Source: a virus
IMG/VR virus record: IMGVR_UViG_3300024348_000014
Coordinates: 1 to 64,000 of that record
Length of the DNA stretch: 64,000 nucleotides
Strand: one strand, 5' to 3'
In this document: positions 19,662-29,363 of the stretch, piece after piece
Position numbering within the stretch: position 1 is the stretch's first letter
Layout: each line of letters opens with the position of its first letter
Position numbers and translations under genes: made by a program
The notes under the pieces: model-generated
Database searches by the model: none
Told to the model about the DNA's origin: nothing
What the model saw: the letters and a program-made list of their open reading frames with translations, nothing else

Positions 19662-20939
19662 ATGACAGCCAAAACAATAAGATTCGCTGGTGATGTAAAC
19701 GTAAATTCTATTAAGATTGTTACCAGATCTGGTAACTCTCAGAATATTACTGCTCAGGTTATTAACATCCAAATATTCGAAGACTTATTTTCTCCATTTA
19801 TCACAGGCTCTCTTGTACTTAAAGAATCATTAGATTATGTTAATTTATTACCATTCACTGGTGAGGAACAAGTAGAAATTGATATTAGTACTCCAACCTT
19901 ATCCAAGGGTAATATTAAAGGTACATTTTATATTTACAAATTAACTGATAGAGAACTGCTTGGAGATAAGTCTGTTACATATCAGTTACATTTTATATCA
20001 ATGGAAGCCATTGTTGATTTAAATAAAAAGATTAGCAGAGTTTATACTGGTAAAGTTAATGATGTTATTGCAGATATACTAACAAATAAAACTGATGGTC
20101 TTCAATCTACTAAAAGATTTATATCAGAAGAATCATCTCGTTCAGTTAAATTCATATCTAATTTTTGGTCTCCTGTTAAGTCCATTAATTATGCTGCACA
20201 GTTTGCAGAAAATAACAATAACTCTCCAAGTTTTTTATTCTTCGAAAATAGAGATGGATTTTATTTCACTAGTTTAGAATCTATGTATGAATCTCAATCG
20301 GTGCAGAAGTTTACTTATGACAGATATACACGTGATAAAAAGCCTAATGGAGAAGATGCTAGAAATGTAACTGAAGATTTCAAACGAATAAACCTAATAA
20401 GTATACCAATAGGGTTTGATTATATTGATAGAATAAGAAGTGGTATGTTTGCTTCTAAAGCAACTTCGTATGATCTAACTAAAAAGTCTTATAGAGTTAA
20501 GACATATAATATGTTTGATAAATTTGATACATCTAAACATCTCAACAAATATAACGTGGCTTCTTTAAATTCTATTTTTAGAACAAATTCTTCCATGATG
20601 ATTATACCAAGATACACTGACGGATTTAGTGGTGGTGGTGATCTTAGTTATTTTAAATCAATTCAACAAAGAATTTCTTTATTGAAAGCAGCAGAGGCGA
20701 ACAAGATTCACATTTCTGTTCCTGGAAGATTAGATTATACAGTCGGGCAAAAAGTAGAAGTTAGATTGAATAAAGTAGAACCATTAAGAAGCAGTGATAG
20801 AGATATCGAAGATAAAATGTTTTCAGGTTTTTATATAATTTCTGCTATCAATCATAATGTAGATAAAGAAATGCATGAGTGTCATATGGAATTGATTAAA
20901 GATAGTTTGTTAATGAGTGTAGATAAGGCGAAAAAATAA
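19662..20939 (+). CDS. gp27: gp27-like baseplate hub protein
   Basis: 425 aa (T4: 391). It lies between gp53 and gp5, where a hub protein is expected, and has a hub-type pattern: NITAQVINIQIFEDLFSPFITGSLVLKESLDYVNLLPFTGEEQVEIDI and a YIYKLTDRELLGDKSVTYQLHFIS strand block near the N-terminus, then ISVPGRLDYTVGQKVEVRL and FSGFYIISAINHNVDK near the end. These match the gpD/gp27-type tube-like domains that hold the gp5 spike. Sequence identity to T4 gp27 is low, so the name rests partly on gene order. Confidence 0.85.
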   Translation: MTAKTIRFAGDVNVNSIKIVTRSGNSQNITAQVINIQIFEDLFSPFITGSLVLKESLDYVNLLPFTGEEQVEIDISTPTLSKGNIKGTFYIYKLTDRELLGDKSVTYQLHFISMEAIVDLNKKISRVYTGKVNDVIADILTNKTDGLQSTKRFISEESSRSVKFISNFWSPVKSINYAAQFAENNNNSPSFLFFENRDGFYFTSLESMYESQSVQKFTYDRYTRDKKPNGEDARNVTEDFKRINLISIPIGFDYIDRIRSGMFASKATSYDLTKKSYRVKTYNMFDKFDTSKHLNKYNVASLNSIFRTNSSMMIIPRYTDGFSGGGDLSYFKSIQQRISLLKAAEANKIHISVPGRLDYTVGQKVEVRLNKVEPLRSSDRDIEDKMFSGFYIISAINHNVDKEMHECHMELIKDSLLMSVDKAKK

Positions 20940-23900
20940 TGTTTTATTCAGGTATTGTAGAAAACAGATCAGATCCACTTCAACTTGGTCGTTGTCAGGT
21001 TCGTATTGTGGGATTACACACCCATGATAAAACTCAATTACCGACTAATGAATTACCATGGGCACTTCCAGTACAACAAATTGGTTCTGCTGCAATGAAT
21101 GGTATTGGTTATACTCCAGTTGGTCCAGTTGAAGGTACTACTGTTATTATTATGTTTGCTGATGAAGATCAACAACAACCAATTATACTTGGTACTATTG
21201 GTGGTATACCACAAGCACCAACTGCTATTGATGATGATGACAACTCTAGTCCTGTAGAAGATAGCACAGAAGTTTCTAAGATAGAGTTGAGAACTATTGT
21301 TGGTCCAGTTAATGGAAAGAAATTAACATTCATAGACAAAGCAACAGGAAGAACTGATTTAACTAAAGATCTAAAAGCCAATATGAAAGTTATTGGCTTT
21401 CAGTTACCTGAAGATACATTTATTGTTAGTGTAGATAGTGGCACTCAGATAACTATTAATAATGTAGTTGCAGGTTATGGTGAAAATATCATAACATTTA
21501 AAGATGCACCCACTAATCTTGCAGAAGTTAATGCAAGTAAAGCACAAAATTATTTGACAGATGGCTCAGGAAAACCAGTTACTTCTGGAGATGGAACACC
21601 AATTACCGTTGGAGAATCTCCAGTTCAACCAACGAAAACTAATCTTGCAATACCTACAAAACCACCAAAAGGTGCATCTCTAAATCCTGCTAAAGCGGAG
21701 GAAGGCATCAAAGCACTTATTGCTGCATGTGATAAAGTTGGATTAACTACCAGAGAACAGAAGTGTGCGCTGCTTGGTATTGCTGGTGGTGAGTCTGGTT
21801 GGATCCCACAATTAGAAAGTTATAATTACAGTAAAGATCGTCTGAAACAAATATTTTCTTTTGCGACTGATGCTACTGCTGAACAATATTCACAAGCATC
21901 AAAAAAGGGAATGACTAGAGCACAATTTTTCTCTTGGGTTTATGGACCAACTACACGTGGTAAAAACTTTCTTGGTAATCAAACAGATGAAGATGGTGGT
22001 AAGTATTTCGGTCGTGGATTTATTCAGTTAACTGGTAAAGCAAACTATAAAAAGTATCAGGACATGTCAAACAAGATGGGTCTAAATTTAGATCTTATCA
22101 ATAATCCTGACTCACTTGATACTGATATTAATACATCTGCTTTAGTTGCTGCTCTCTATATTAAAGACAGAGTGCCATCTTCTGCAAAAACAACAGATCA
22201 TCCTGGATATTTTTATGCTGCTAAAAAAGCAGTTGGTGTTAACTCACCAGATATCGCAGCACGTAAATTATCTTATTATGAATATTTTTATGGAGAAGTA
22301 GCAGGTGGTGTAGTAGAAAAAGACGCAGGAACAAAAGCAGCAACACCACCAAAAGATGGATCTTCTCCAACTCCTGGACCATCTGCAGAATCTAAAAAAC
22401 GAGGTTCAGATAATACTGGATTTAGAGATCCAAATAATAAGTATCCTTTAAAATCATATATTAATGAGCCAGACACAAATCGTTTGGCACGTGGTATAAT
22501 TACTGGAACTGTTATAGAGAAAAAAGATTCTAATATAAAAAAGGGTGTGCCGAAAGCAGTAGATCAAGGATCATGGGATCAACCAAATAATGGCTTTGGC
22601 TCAAAATATCCTTTCAATAAAGTTATGGAAACTGAGTCTGGTCACATTCAAGAATTTGATGATAGTCCTGGACATGAGAGAATACATACGTATCATCGCT
22701 CTGGTACATTTACTGAGATTGATCCAAATGGAACTCAGGTAAATTATATCATTGGTGATAATTTCACACTAATGGAACGAAATGGTTCTATCCATGTGGC
22801 TGGTGAATATAATCTAACTGCTGATGGAAACGCAAATATATTCTGCAGATCAGATGCAAACATTGAAGTCTCGTCTAATGCAAATGTTCGAGTTGGAAAT
22901 AATGTATCACTTGCAGTGGCAAACGATGTAGATATTGCAGTTGGTGGTCATTTTAATGTTAAGGCAGTTGGTGATTTTAATGTTCAGGCTGCAAATATTA
23001 ATCAGTTAGCTGACAGTGCTATGAAAATAGGATCGAGTGGAACTGTTGATATTAATTCTTCTGGTGTTATGAATGTTAATTATAGTCGAGGTAATTTTGG
23101 TGTTAGCGCAACAGCACCTTCTACTGTAGCAGGTACACCACCACCAGCAGGGCAACCTTTAAATCCAACTATTCCTTATTTAATTCCTCCAGAAAGAGAA
23201 CTCGAACAACAGGCTGCAGTAGAAACCCCAGAAGATTTTAATACACCAGAAGGTCGTAAGCAATCACAAATACAAACACAAAAGGGCGAGCCTAATGCTC
23301 CAGCACCTGTTGCAACAGAAGAAGCACCAACACCAACTGGTGGAGCACAATCTAAACCAGTTGCTGCTGATTGTAAGATAATCTATACTACTAAGAATTT
23401 CACTAATGACTATACGATATCTAAGAATTTTACATTGGGTATGTTAATGGATGGTGGTGTTAATGGAAAACATAAACTTGTTGACCAAATGCTTCAACCA
23501 ACGGCTAATACACCATTAAGATTATATACTGTTCAAGAAATTGTTTGTAATTTAGCGATGAGTGCTCAGAATCTACTTGAAAATTATCTAGCTGTTCTTC
23601 CAAACGGCATAAGTGGATATAAGAAACAATGGACTATTTCTTCTGGTTATAGATTAAAGGGTGTTGTTAGTTATGAGAGCGCAACATCAGATCACTGTAA
23701 GGGACACTGTTTTGATGTTTGTTTACTAGGTGCAGATGTGAGTAATAAAACATATGATCTCGTTCAGAAGATGGAACCACTAGTAACATATGATCAGATG
23801 ATTTTAGAATATAGAAATCCGACTTCAGTGTGGATTCATTCTAGCTACAAAGCCCCAGGATCACCAGCAGGTGGTAATCGTAAGATGGCATTCACTATGG

Positions 23901-23989
23901 TAAATGACACAACTTATAAACGAAATGCTAAAGGGATACCTGAGGGATTCGTCTTAATTAATCCAATACCTCCAAAGAATAAAGCATAA
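20939..23989 (+). CDS. gp5: gp5-like tail spike with GH19 and M15-peptidase-like domains
   Basis: 1016 aa, far longer than T4 gp5 (575). Order: OB-fold about 1-95 (SGIVENRSDPLQLGRCQVRIVG...PWALPVQ); Gly/Thr linker; GH19 domain about 250-460 with catalytic Glu285 in GGESGW and FGRGFIQLTGKANY; linker; gp5C-type beta-helix about 550-725 (repeats such as IEVSSNANVRVGNNVSLAV); Pro/Gln-rich linker; C-terminal domain about 815-1016 resembling peptidase M15 (SDHCKGHCFDV, His919 and Asp926; WIHSSY, His967). T4 gp5 uses a lysozyme in the same middle place. The second peptidase-like domain is unusual. It pierces the host envelope and opens peptidoglycan at injection. Confidence 0.9.
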   Translation: MFYSGIVENRSDPLQLGRCQVRIVGLHTHDKTQLPTNELPWALPVQQIGSAAMNGIGYTPVGPVEGTTVIIMFADEDQQQPIILGTIGGIPQAPTAIDDDDNSSPVEDSTEVSKIELRTIVGPVNGKKLTFIDKATGRTDLTKDLKANMKVIGFQLPEDTFIVSVDSGTQITINNVVAGYGENIITFKDAPTNLAEVNASKAQNYLTDGSGKPVTSGDGTPITVGESPVQPTKTNLAIPTKPPKGASLNPAKAEEGIKALIAACDKVGLTTREQKCALLGIAGGESGWIPQLESYNYSKDRLKQIFSFATDATAEQYSQASKKGMTRAQFFSWVYGPTTRGKNFLGNQTDEDGGKYFGRGFIQLTGKANYKKYQDMSNKMGLNLDLINNPDSLDTDINTSALVAALYIKDRVPSSAKTTDHPGYFYAAKKAVGVNSPDIAARKLSYYEYFYGEVAGGVVEKDAGTKAATPPKDGSSPTPGPSAESKKRGSDNTGFRDPNNKYPLKSYINEPDTNRLARGIITGTVIEKKDSNIKKGVPKAVDQGSWDQPNNGFGSKYPFNKVMETESGHIQEFDDSPGHERIHTYHRSGTFTEIDPNGTQVNYIIGDNFTLMERNGSIHVAGEYNLTADGNANIFCRSDANIEVSSNANVRVGNNVSLAVANDVDIAVGGHFNVKAVGDFNVQAANINQLADSAMKIGSSGTVDINSSGVMNVNYSRGNFGVSATAPSTVAGTPPPAGQPLNPTIPYLIPPERELEQQAAVETPEDFNTPEGRKQSQIQTQKGEPNAPAPVATEEAPTPTGGAQSKPVAADCKIIYTTKNFTNDYTISKNFTLGMLMDGGVNGKHKLVDQMLQPTANTPLRLYTVQEIVCNLAMSAQNLLENYLAVLPNGISGYKKQWTISSGYRLKGVVSYESATSDHCKGHCFDVCLLGADVSNKTYDLVQKMEPLVTYDQMILEYRNPTSVWIHSSYKAPGSPAGGNRKMAFTMVNDTTYKRNAKGIPEGFVLINPIPPKNKA

Positions 23990-24285
23990 TGGCTAAGGTA
24001 ACGTATAAGGGAGCTATGTCAGATGCATCTTGTGGTTTACCTGCAAATGCATTGACTACTGAAGTATGTACCAAAAGTTTTGTAGCAGAGGGTGCTATAG
24101 GACTAGTTGGTTCTAAATTCACACAACAGCAGGTGGGAAGTAGTATACATCCTATTAGTGCTAGAAATATAAGTTCTGGTGCATCTAAAACTTTCTTTGA
24201 AGGTAAGGCTGCAGCAAGAATTGGAGATTCAATTTCTTGTGGTGATAAAGTAAAAGATGGATCTGCAAAAACGAACGTAGAGTAA
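23989..24285 (+). CDS. PAAR-like spike-tip protein
   Basis: 98 aa. ISSGASKTFFEGKAAARIGDSISCGDKVKDGSAKT is the PAAR repeat pattern; metal ligands would include His in SSIHPIS and Cys in SISCGD. The protein sharpens the tip of the gp5 needle, the role of gp5.4 in T4. TAATG coupling to gp5 fits a complex of the two. No extension domains are present. Confidence 0.9.
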   Translation: MAKVTYKGAMSDASCGLPANALTTEVCTKSFVAEGAIGLVGSKFTQQQVGSSIHPISARNISSGASKTFFEGKAAARIGDSISCGDKVKDGSAKTNVE

Positions 24286-24286
24286 C

Positions 24287-24293
24287 CTAAATA
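24287..24293 (+). promoter_or_regulatory. Possible late promoter CTAAATA before gp25
   Basis: CTAAATA just after the PAAR stop, only five bases before the gp25 ATG. If used, transcription would begin at or inside the gp25 start codon, giving a leaderless gp25 message or serving gp6 onward. Confidence 0.4.
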
Positions 24294-24298
24294 AGAAT

Positions 24299-24691
24299 AT
24301 GGCAAGAAATACAAGAATCTTCTCTGATCTAGACTTCAATTTCACGGCTCACCCAGTGACTAAGGATTTGACACGTCGATATGGCGACAATGCCATAAAG
24401 ACTGCGCTAAAAAATCTTATCCTAACCAACAACTTTGAACGACCATTTCATAGTGAAATTGGTAGTCCTATTAGACGTTTACTGTTCGAGCCAGCAACTC
24501 CTCTACTTGCAGCTTCCCTAAAACAGGCTATTATTAATACTATTAATAACTTCGAGCCAAGAGTAGAGCTAATTAATGTAATAGTTAGCGTAGATGAAGA
24601 TTCTTATTCAGTTGGAGTTTCTATAGAATTTCAAGTTATTAATACAACAAGACCACTAACTCTTGACCTAACGCTAGAGAGAACACGATAA
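24299..24691 (+). CDS. gp25: gp25 baseplate wedge protein
   Basis: 130 aa (T4: 132). DLDFNFTAHPVTKDLTRRYGDNAIKTALKNLILTNNFERPFHSEIGSPIRRLLFEP and NTINNFEPRVELINVIVSV follow the gp25 family, including the EPR motif. gp25 is part of the conserved core bundle with gp6 and gp7 and nucleates sheath polymerisation. One base separates its stop from gp6. Confidence 0.97.
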   Translation: MARNTRIFSDLDFNFTAHPVTKDLTRRYGDNAIKTALKNLILTNNFERPFHSEIGSPIRRLLFEPATPLLAASLKQAIINTINNFEPRVELINVIVSVDEDSYSVGVSIEFQVINTTRPLTLDLTLERTR

Positions 24692-24692
24692 A

Positions 24693-26522
24693 ATGGCAAA
24701 TAAAAGAATCACCGTAACAGAGTTAGACTTTGATGGTATCAAAGGAAACTTAAAGAATTTTTTAAAAGGACAGACAGAATTTCAAGATTACGATTTTGAA
24801 GGTTCTGCTATGTCAGTTTTAATAGATGTTTTAGCATACAACACGCATTATAATGCTTTGTACAATAACATGTCTATTAATGAGATGTTTCTTGATTCTG
24901 CTAGAAAACGTAACAGTGTAGTTTCTATTTCTAAGATGCTTGGTTATTCTCCAAGATCAGCAACATGTTCTCAAGCAACAGTCAATATAGTAGTTTCTGG
25001 TGGAACTTCTTCTCCTGGAAATTTATCGTTACCTTCATATAGTCCATTCACAAGTAGTATAAATGGAAAGACATATACTTTCTATACACAGGGAACTATA
25101 ACTGTGAATAGAGTAGCCAATTCATACACATTTGCTGATGTTTCTATCATTGAAGGTACTCCTCTTTCTTATCAATATAATGTTTCTGCTGGAACACGTT
25201 ATGTTATACCAAACCTTGGTATTGATCTTGCTACATTAAAGGTTAGAGTACAAGAAAATTCTTCTTCCAACGTCTATGAGACATGGTATAAAGCAGGAGA
25301 ACTTGTAGATATTGATAATAGCACTCTTGCATATTGGACGAAAGAAATTGATGATGGTTTATATGAACTAACATTCGGAGATGATAATCTTGGTAAAGCA
25401 CTAGAAGCTGGTAACGTAGTTCACTTAGATTATTTTGTATCTAGTTTAGAAGCACCAAATGGTGCACGATCATTCACATATAATGGATCAACTTTAATTT
25501 CTGGTGCTACTGTTGCTATTACAACAAACGATCCTGCCAATAATGGTGCTGATCGTGAAGACACAGAAAGTATTCGTTTTAATGCGCCAAGATCATATGC
25601 AGCACAAAATCGTGCAGTAACTCCAGATGACTACAAAGCATTGATTTATTCTGCTGTTCCAGAAGCACAATCAGTAACAGTTTGGGGTGGTGAGGATAAT
25701 GATCCTCCAGTATATGGCAAAACATACATTTGTGTTAAACCTAGAAATGCTAGTAAGTTAACATCAATCCAAAAGGCTAATATTATTAGTACGGTTTTGG
25801 GCAAACGTGGTGTTGTTTCAGTTATACCAGAAATTGTAGATCCAGAATATATTAATATTGCTTTACATGTAACTGTTTATTATAACGAACAAACAACAAC
25901 AAAAACATCAGATGAAATTGCTAGTCGAGTTAGAACAGCAGTCATGGAATATAATAATACAGATCTCCAAACTTTCGATGGTGTTTTTAGATTCTCTAAA
26001 TTGAGTAAACTTATAGATGAAACAGATACATCTATCGTAAATAATATTACAACTGTTCTTCTTCGTAGACAACTAACTCCAAGATATAATGTACGTGCTC
26101 AGTATATTCTTAATATGATTAACCCTATTTTGAGTACTGGGCTTCCAGAAAATGCTTTTAGTAGTACTGGTTTTTATATTTCTGGTTCGGATCAAATTCA
26201 CTATCTTGACGATGATGGTGTTAAATATGTTCGTCTTTGGAGATATGGCGATAATGGTATTAAAATTATTGTAGACAATCAATTGGGAACTATTGATTAT
26301 GCCAAAGGATATGTTGATATACGCAATCTAAATATTGTTGCACTAGCAGATATTGATTTAGAAATTTCAATTCGTCCGCTATCCAATGATGTAGTTTCAG
26401 CACTTACACAAATTGCAGAAATTGCAACTGACCACTTATACATAACAGCTATTGCGGATAAAACTGCTTCTGGGGATTTACGTGGTGGTTATAACTATAC
26501 ATTCGCTTCAAGTAGATCATAA
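24693..26522 (+). CDS. gp6: gp6 baseplate wedge protein
   Basis: 609 aa (T4: 660). The N-terminus (ITVTELDFDGIKGNLKNFLKGQTEFQDYDFEGSAMSVLIDVLAYNTHYNALYNN) is diagnostic of gp6, and the middle (RSYAAQNRAVTPDDYKALIYSAVPEAQSVTVWGG) is the typical J-like baseplate region. gp6 makes the ring that holds the baseplate together and triggers its shape change. It follows gp25, as in most T4-like phages. Confidence 0.96.
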   Translation: MANKRITVTELDFDGIKGNLKNFLKGQTEFQDYDFEGSAMSVLIDVLAYNTHYNALYNNMSINEMFLDSARKRNSVVSISKMLGYSPRSATCSQATVNIVVSGGTSSPGNLSLPSYSPFTSSINGKTYTFYTQGTITVNRVANSYTFADVSIIEGTPLSYQYNVSAGTRYVIPNLGIDLATLKVRVQENSSSNVYETWYKAGELVDIDNSTLAYWTKEIDDGLYELTFGDDNLGKALEAGNVVHLDYFVSSLEAPNGARSFTYNGSTLISGATVAITTNDPANNGADREDTESIRFNAPRSYAAQNRAVTPDDYKALIYSAVPEAQSVTVWGGEDNDPPVYGKTYICVKPRNASKLTSIQKANIISTVLGKRGVVSVIPEIVDPEYINIALHVTVYYNEQTTTKTSDEIASRVRTAVMEYNNTDLQTFDGVFRFSKLSKLIDETDTSIVNNITTVLLRRQLTPRYNVRAQYILNMINPILSTGLPENAFSSTGFYISGSDQIHYLDDDGVKYVRLWRYGDNGIKIIVDNQLGTIDYAKGYVDIRNLNIVALADIDLEISIRPLSNDVVSALTQIAEIATDHLYITAIADKTASGDLRGGYNYTFASSRS

Positions 26523-26534
26523 TTAGTTAATAAA

Positions 26535-28856
26535 ATGGCAATCACAAAACCGCAGTTAAAGTCGCTGGTCAAATCCCAGCTACCAGAATTCGTAAGAGAA
26601 GAGTACGACACATTCGTACAATTCCTACAAGCATATTATGAATTTCTTGAAACGACTCAGGTAAATTTAAATACGACACGTGATTTAGATAACACATTAG
26701 AAAGTTTTGTTAGTTATTTTAAAAATGAGTTAGCTGCTAAACTTCCTTATTCTACTATAGATGAGAGATTTTTATTACAACATATTAAAGATCATTATCG
26801 TGCTAAAGGTTCTGAGAACTCATTTAAACTTTTATTCAGGATTCTTTTCAATAAGGAAGTTACACTAGACTATCCATCGAAACAGATGCTACGTGCATCA
26901 GATGGTAAATGGAATCAAGATGTATCAGTATTCGTTAGAATCATTCAAGGAAACCCAAACGATATCGTCGGTAAACTTGTTGATGTTGTAACAACTACTA
27001 AAATCATTCGTGTCTTAGTTGATCGTCGTCAGTATGTTGAGGTAGAAGTAGATCGTGCAATTCGAATCTCTGATGATGTTTATGAGTTTATCATAGATCG
27101 TCGTTTCTTCGGTAATATTTCTGTCGGTGATAGATTACGTTATCGAGATGATGCCAATGGCATTTTCTTTAATGGTACGATCTTAACTACAACAGCTAGC
27201 CTTATAATTCAACAACCTGGAACTGGATTTAAAGTAGGTGATTTATATAATGTTAAAAACTTTGATGGTTATGGATCTATATTAAAAGTTTCAGGTGTAA
27301 CATCAACAGGTGGTATGGCATCTGCTGTTTTTATTAAATATGGTATTGGATATACCACTGACTTTACTACTACAATTTCTTCTACAAGTGGTCAGGATGT
27401 AGCTGGTACTGCAGGAACAATTATTCAGCGTGTAGATTCTATAGTTGGTGGGGTTAATACATTAAGTACATTAACCATATCAGAAGGTATGGATGGCTTC
27501 TCTGAGAGTGGAACATTCAGTGTGGCAGACTATAACCAACAGGTACCAGCAGATTCTAACTATGCGACTGGACCAGCAATAGATGGAACTTATGCTGGTC
27601 TTGTTGTTCGTGAATTTGGTATTAGTTCTGTAGATTCTCAAGCATCTACAACTGAACCAGCTATTCTTAAAGTTACTCTTGGACCACTTGCAAAATATCC
27701 AGGTTATTATATTAATAATGATGGATTCTTGGATGATGCAATTTATATCCAAGATAGTCGTTACTATCAATCATACTCTTATGTTATTAAGATTGATGAA
27801 GCATTAGACAGTTACAAAACCGCTGTTAAGAATTTAATTCACCCCGCTGGTATGGCAATTTTCGGTGAATATGATATTCGAAATGAATTTAATGTCGGTA
27901 TTACTTTGGAGTCTATGTTAAAGATTCTAAACGTAACTGTGAACGATTCGTTCATGCTTGGCGATACTACTGGAACATTATTCACTAGAACTGTCCCGTA
28001 TTTAAATTTATCAAAACCGATTGATGATACTACATTAAATTATGATAATTACGCTGATGGACATTCTGTAACTATAACAGAAATTGGATATGCGAGTGAT
28101 TTAACGAGAACACTTCCGTATCTTGATTTATCAAAACCAATTAATAGTACTACATTAAATTATGGTTTAGTCACAGAATCGCAGGATGTAACTCCAAGCG
28201 AACTTACATCTACATATGCTGATGCTAGCACTCGTTTGGGTGCAAATATATTTGACTTCTCCAAGAGTTTAAGTCTTGGACACTTTATTAACAATGGAAC
28301 TACGACAGACGATGAATCTGTTATAATGACTGAAACTGGTTATACTGCAGATCTTGGTAGAACTCTACCAATTTTAAATGTTTCTAAGTTACTTTATAAC
28401 AACACATTTAACTATGATAATGTATTAGACGATAATACAGCGACTATGACAGAAGTTGATTATGCTGGTATTCTAGGAACCAGACTTGGCATTTCAGCAA
28501 TTGATAGTAATAAAGTACTAAGTGCTGGACATTATTTACTTGATGGTTCATCTACAGATACTGAAACTGCCACTATGCTGGATACAGATGCCTCAAGCGC
28601 ATCTGACCTAAATAGAACAAACCCTGCATTCTCTTTAACAACTACCCTAAATAGTCAGTACTACATTGTTGGTACTGCTACATATGCTGGCGATAATAGT
28701 ATTACTTTACCCACTGGTGGTGAGAGTGGTGTTTTAGATCTTAACCCATATGCTGCAGGAGATTATTTCTTGCATGACGATGGTTTATACGTTGGAGTTC
28801 TATATGTTGCAGGGCAAGGATACGGATATCAGACCTTTACTGGGGCTGGTGTATAA
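26535..28856 (+). CDS. gp7: gp7-like baseplate wedge with C-terminal repeats
   Basis: 773 aa (T4 gp7: 1032). The N-terminal 130 residues (LPEFVREEYDTFVQFLQAYYEFLETTQ, LLQHIKDHYRAKGSENSFKLLFRILF, MLRASDGKWNQDVSVFVRI) match the gp7-type wedge of marine T4-like phages. The middle has one GxGYT-like segment (KYGIGYTTDFTTT). Residues about 475-690 hold four or five imperfect repeats such as LNLSKPIDDTTLNYDN and LDLSKPINSTTLNYG separated by VTITEIGYASDLTRT-like strands. The repeats may form an extended fibre-like arm. Confidence 0.85.
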   Translation: MAITKPQLKSLVKSQLPEFVREEYDTFVQFLQAYYEFLETTQVNLNTTRDLDNTLESFVSYFKNELAAKLPYSTIDERFLLQHIKDHYRAKGSENSFKLLFRILFNKEVTLDYPSKQMLRASDGKWNQDVSVFVRIIQGNPNDIVGKLVDVVTTTKIIRVLVDRRQYVEVEVDRAIRISDDVYEFIIDRRFFGNISVGDRLRYRDDANGIFFNGTILTTTASLIIQQPGTGFKVGDLYNVKNFDGYGSILKVSGVTSTGGMASAVFIKYGIGYTTDFTTTISSTSGQDVAGTAGTIIQRVDSIVGGVNTLSTLTISEGMDGFSESGTFSVADYNQQVPADSNYATGPAIDGTYAGLVVREFGISSVDSQASTTEPAILKVTLGPLAKYPGYYINNDGFLDDAIYIQDSRYYQSYSYVIKIDEALDSYKTAVKNLIHPAGMAIFGEYDIRNEFNVGITLESMLKILNVTVNDSFMLGDTTGTLFTRTVPYLNLSKPIDDTTLNYDNYADGHSVTITEIGYASDLTRTLPYLDLSKPINSTTLNYGLVTESQDVTPSELTSTYADASTRLGANIFDFSKSLSLGHFINNGTTTDDESVIMTETGYTADLGRTLPILNVSKLLYNNTFNYDNVLDDNTATMTEVDYAGILGTRLGISAIDSNKVLSAGHYLLDGSSTDTETATMLDTDASSASDLNRTNPAFSLTTTLNSQYYIVGTATYAGDNSITLPTGGESGVLDLNPYAAGDYFLHDDGLYVGVLYVAGQGYGYQTFTGAGV

Positions 28857-28880
28857 TAAATCACTCAATAGGAGATTCTT

Positions 28881-29348
28881 ATGAATTTAAACGAACAAGA
28901 TATAAAAGCAACAGGACATGTAGAAATTGTTGTTACCGATAAACAAGGCAAGATTAAAGAAACACGTAGTGTAAAGAATCTCGTTATGACTGTTGGTAAA
29001 GCATATATTGCACAACGTATGACTTCTGGTTCTACGCAGATTATGAACACAATGGCCATTGGTGTTGGAACTACAACCCCAGCTGCTACTCAGACTGCTT
29101 TGTCATCTGAGGCTGGTCGTGTTGCGACTTCTTCTTTCTCTGCAGGTGGTACTTCTGGTAATGAAGTTACTGCGACTGCTACATTTCCAGCTGGTACTGG
29201 TACTGGATCTATTACTGAAGCGGGAATTTTTAACCCATCTTCAGCTGGTGCAGCTGCTGGTACTATGATGTGTCGTACAACCTTCCCAGTTGTTAGTAAA
29301 GCTGCTGGTGATTCTATCGCCATCACATGGAAAGTTACTGTATCCTAA
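28881..29348 (+). CDS. Conserved virion-region protein between gp7 and gp8
   Basis: 155 aa, MNLNEQDIKATGHVEIVVTDKQGKIKETRSVKNLVM..., then a Thr/Ala/Gly-rich beta region (ITEAGIFNPSSAGAAAGTMMCRTTFP) and the end ITWKVTVS. The pattern of EAGIFN and LxRTxF is shared with small tail-fibre or baseplate decoration proteins of many phages. There is a good AGGAG site. It probably sits on the baseplate or a fibre; no T4 gene name can be given. Confidence 0.7.
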   Translation: MNLNEQDIKATGHVEIVVTDKQGKIKETRSVKNLVMTVGKAYIAQRMTSGSTQIMNTMAIGVGTTTPAATQTALSSEAGRVATSSFSAGGTSGNEVTATATFPAGTGTGSITEAGIFNPSSAGAAAGTMMCRTTFPVVSKAAGDSIAITWKVTVS

Positions 29349-29363
29349 ACTAGGAAAATCTAA

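Noticed and set aside
21555-21590. TTGACA inside gp5 as a promoter
   Set aside because: No -10 box at 16-18 bases; position is within a coding region. The same holds for TTGACA at 24368 and 34370.
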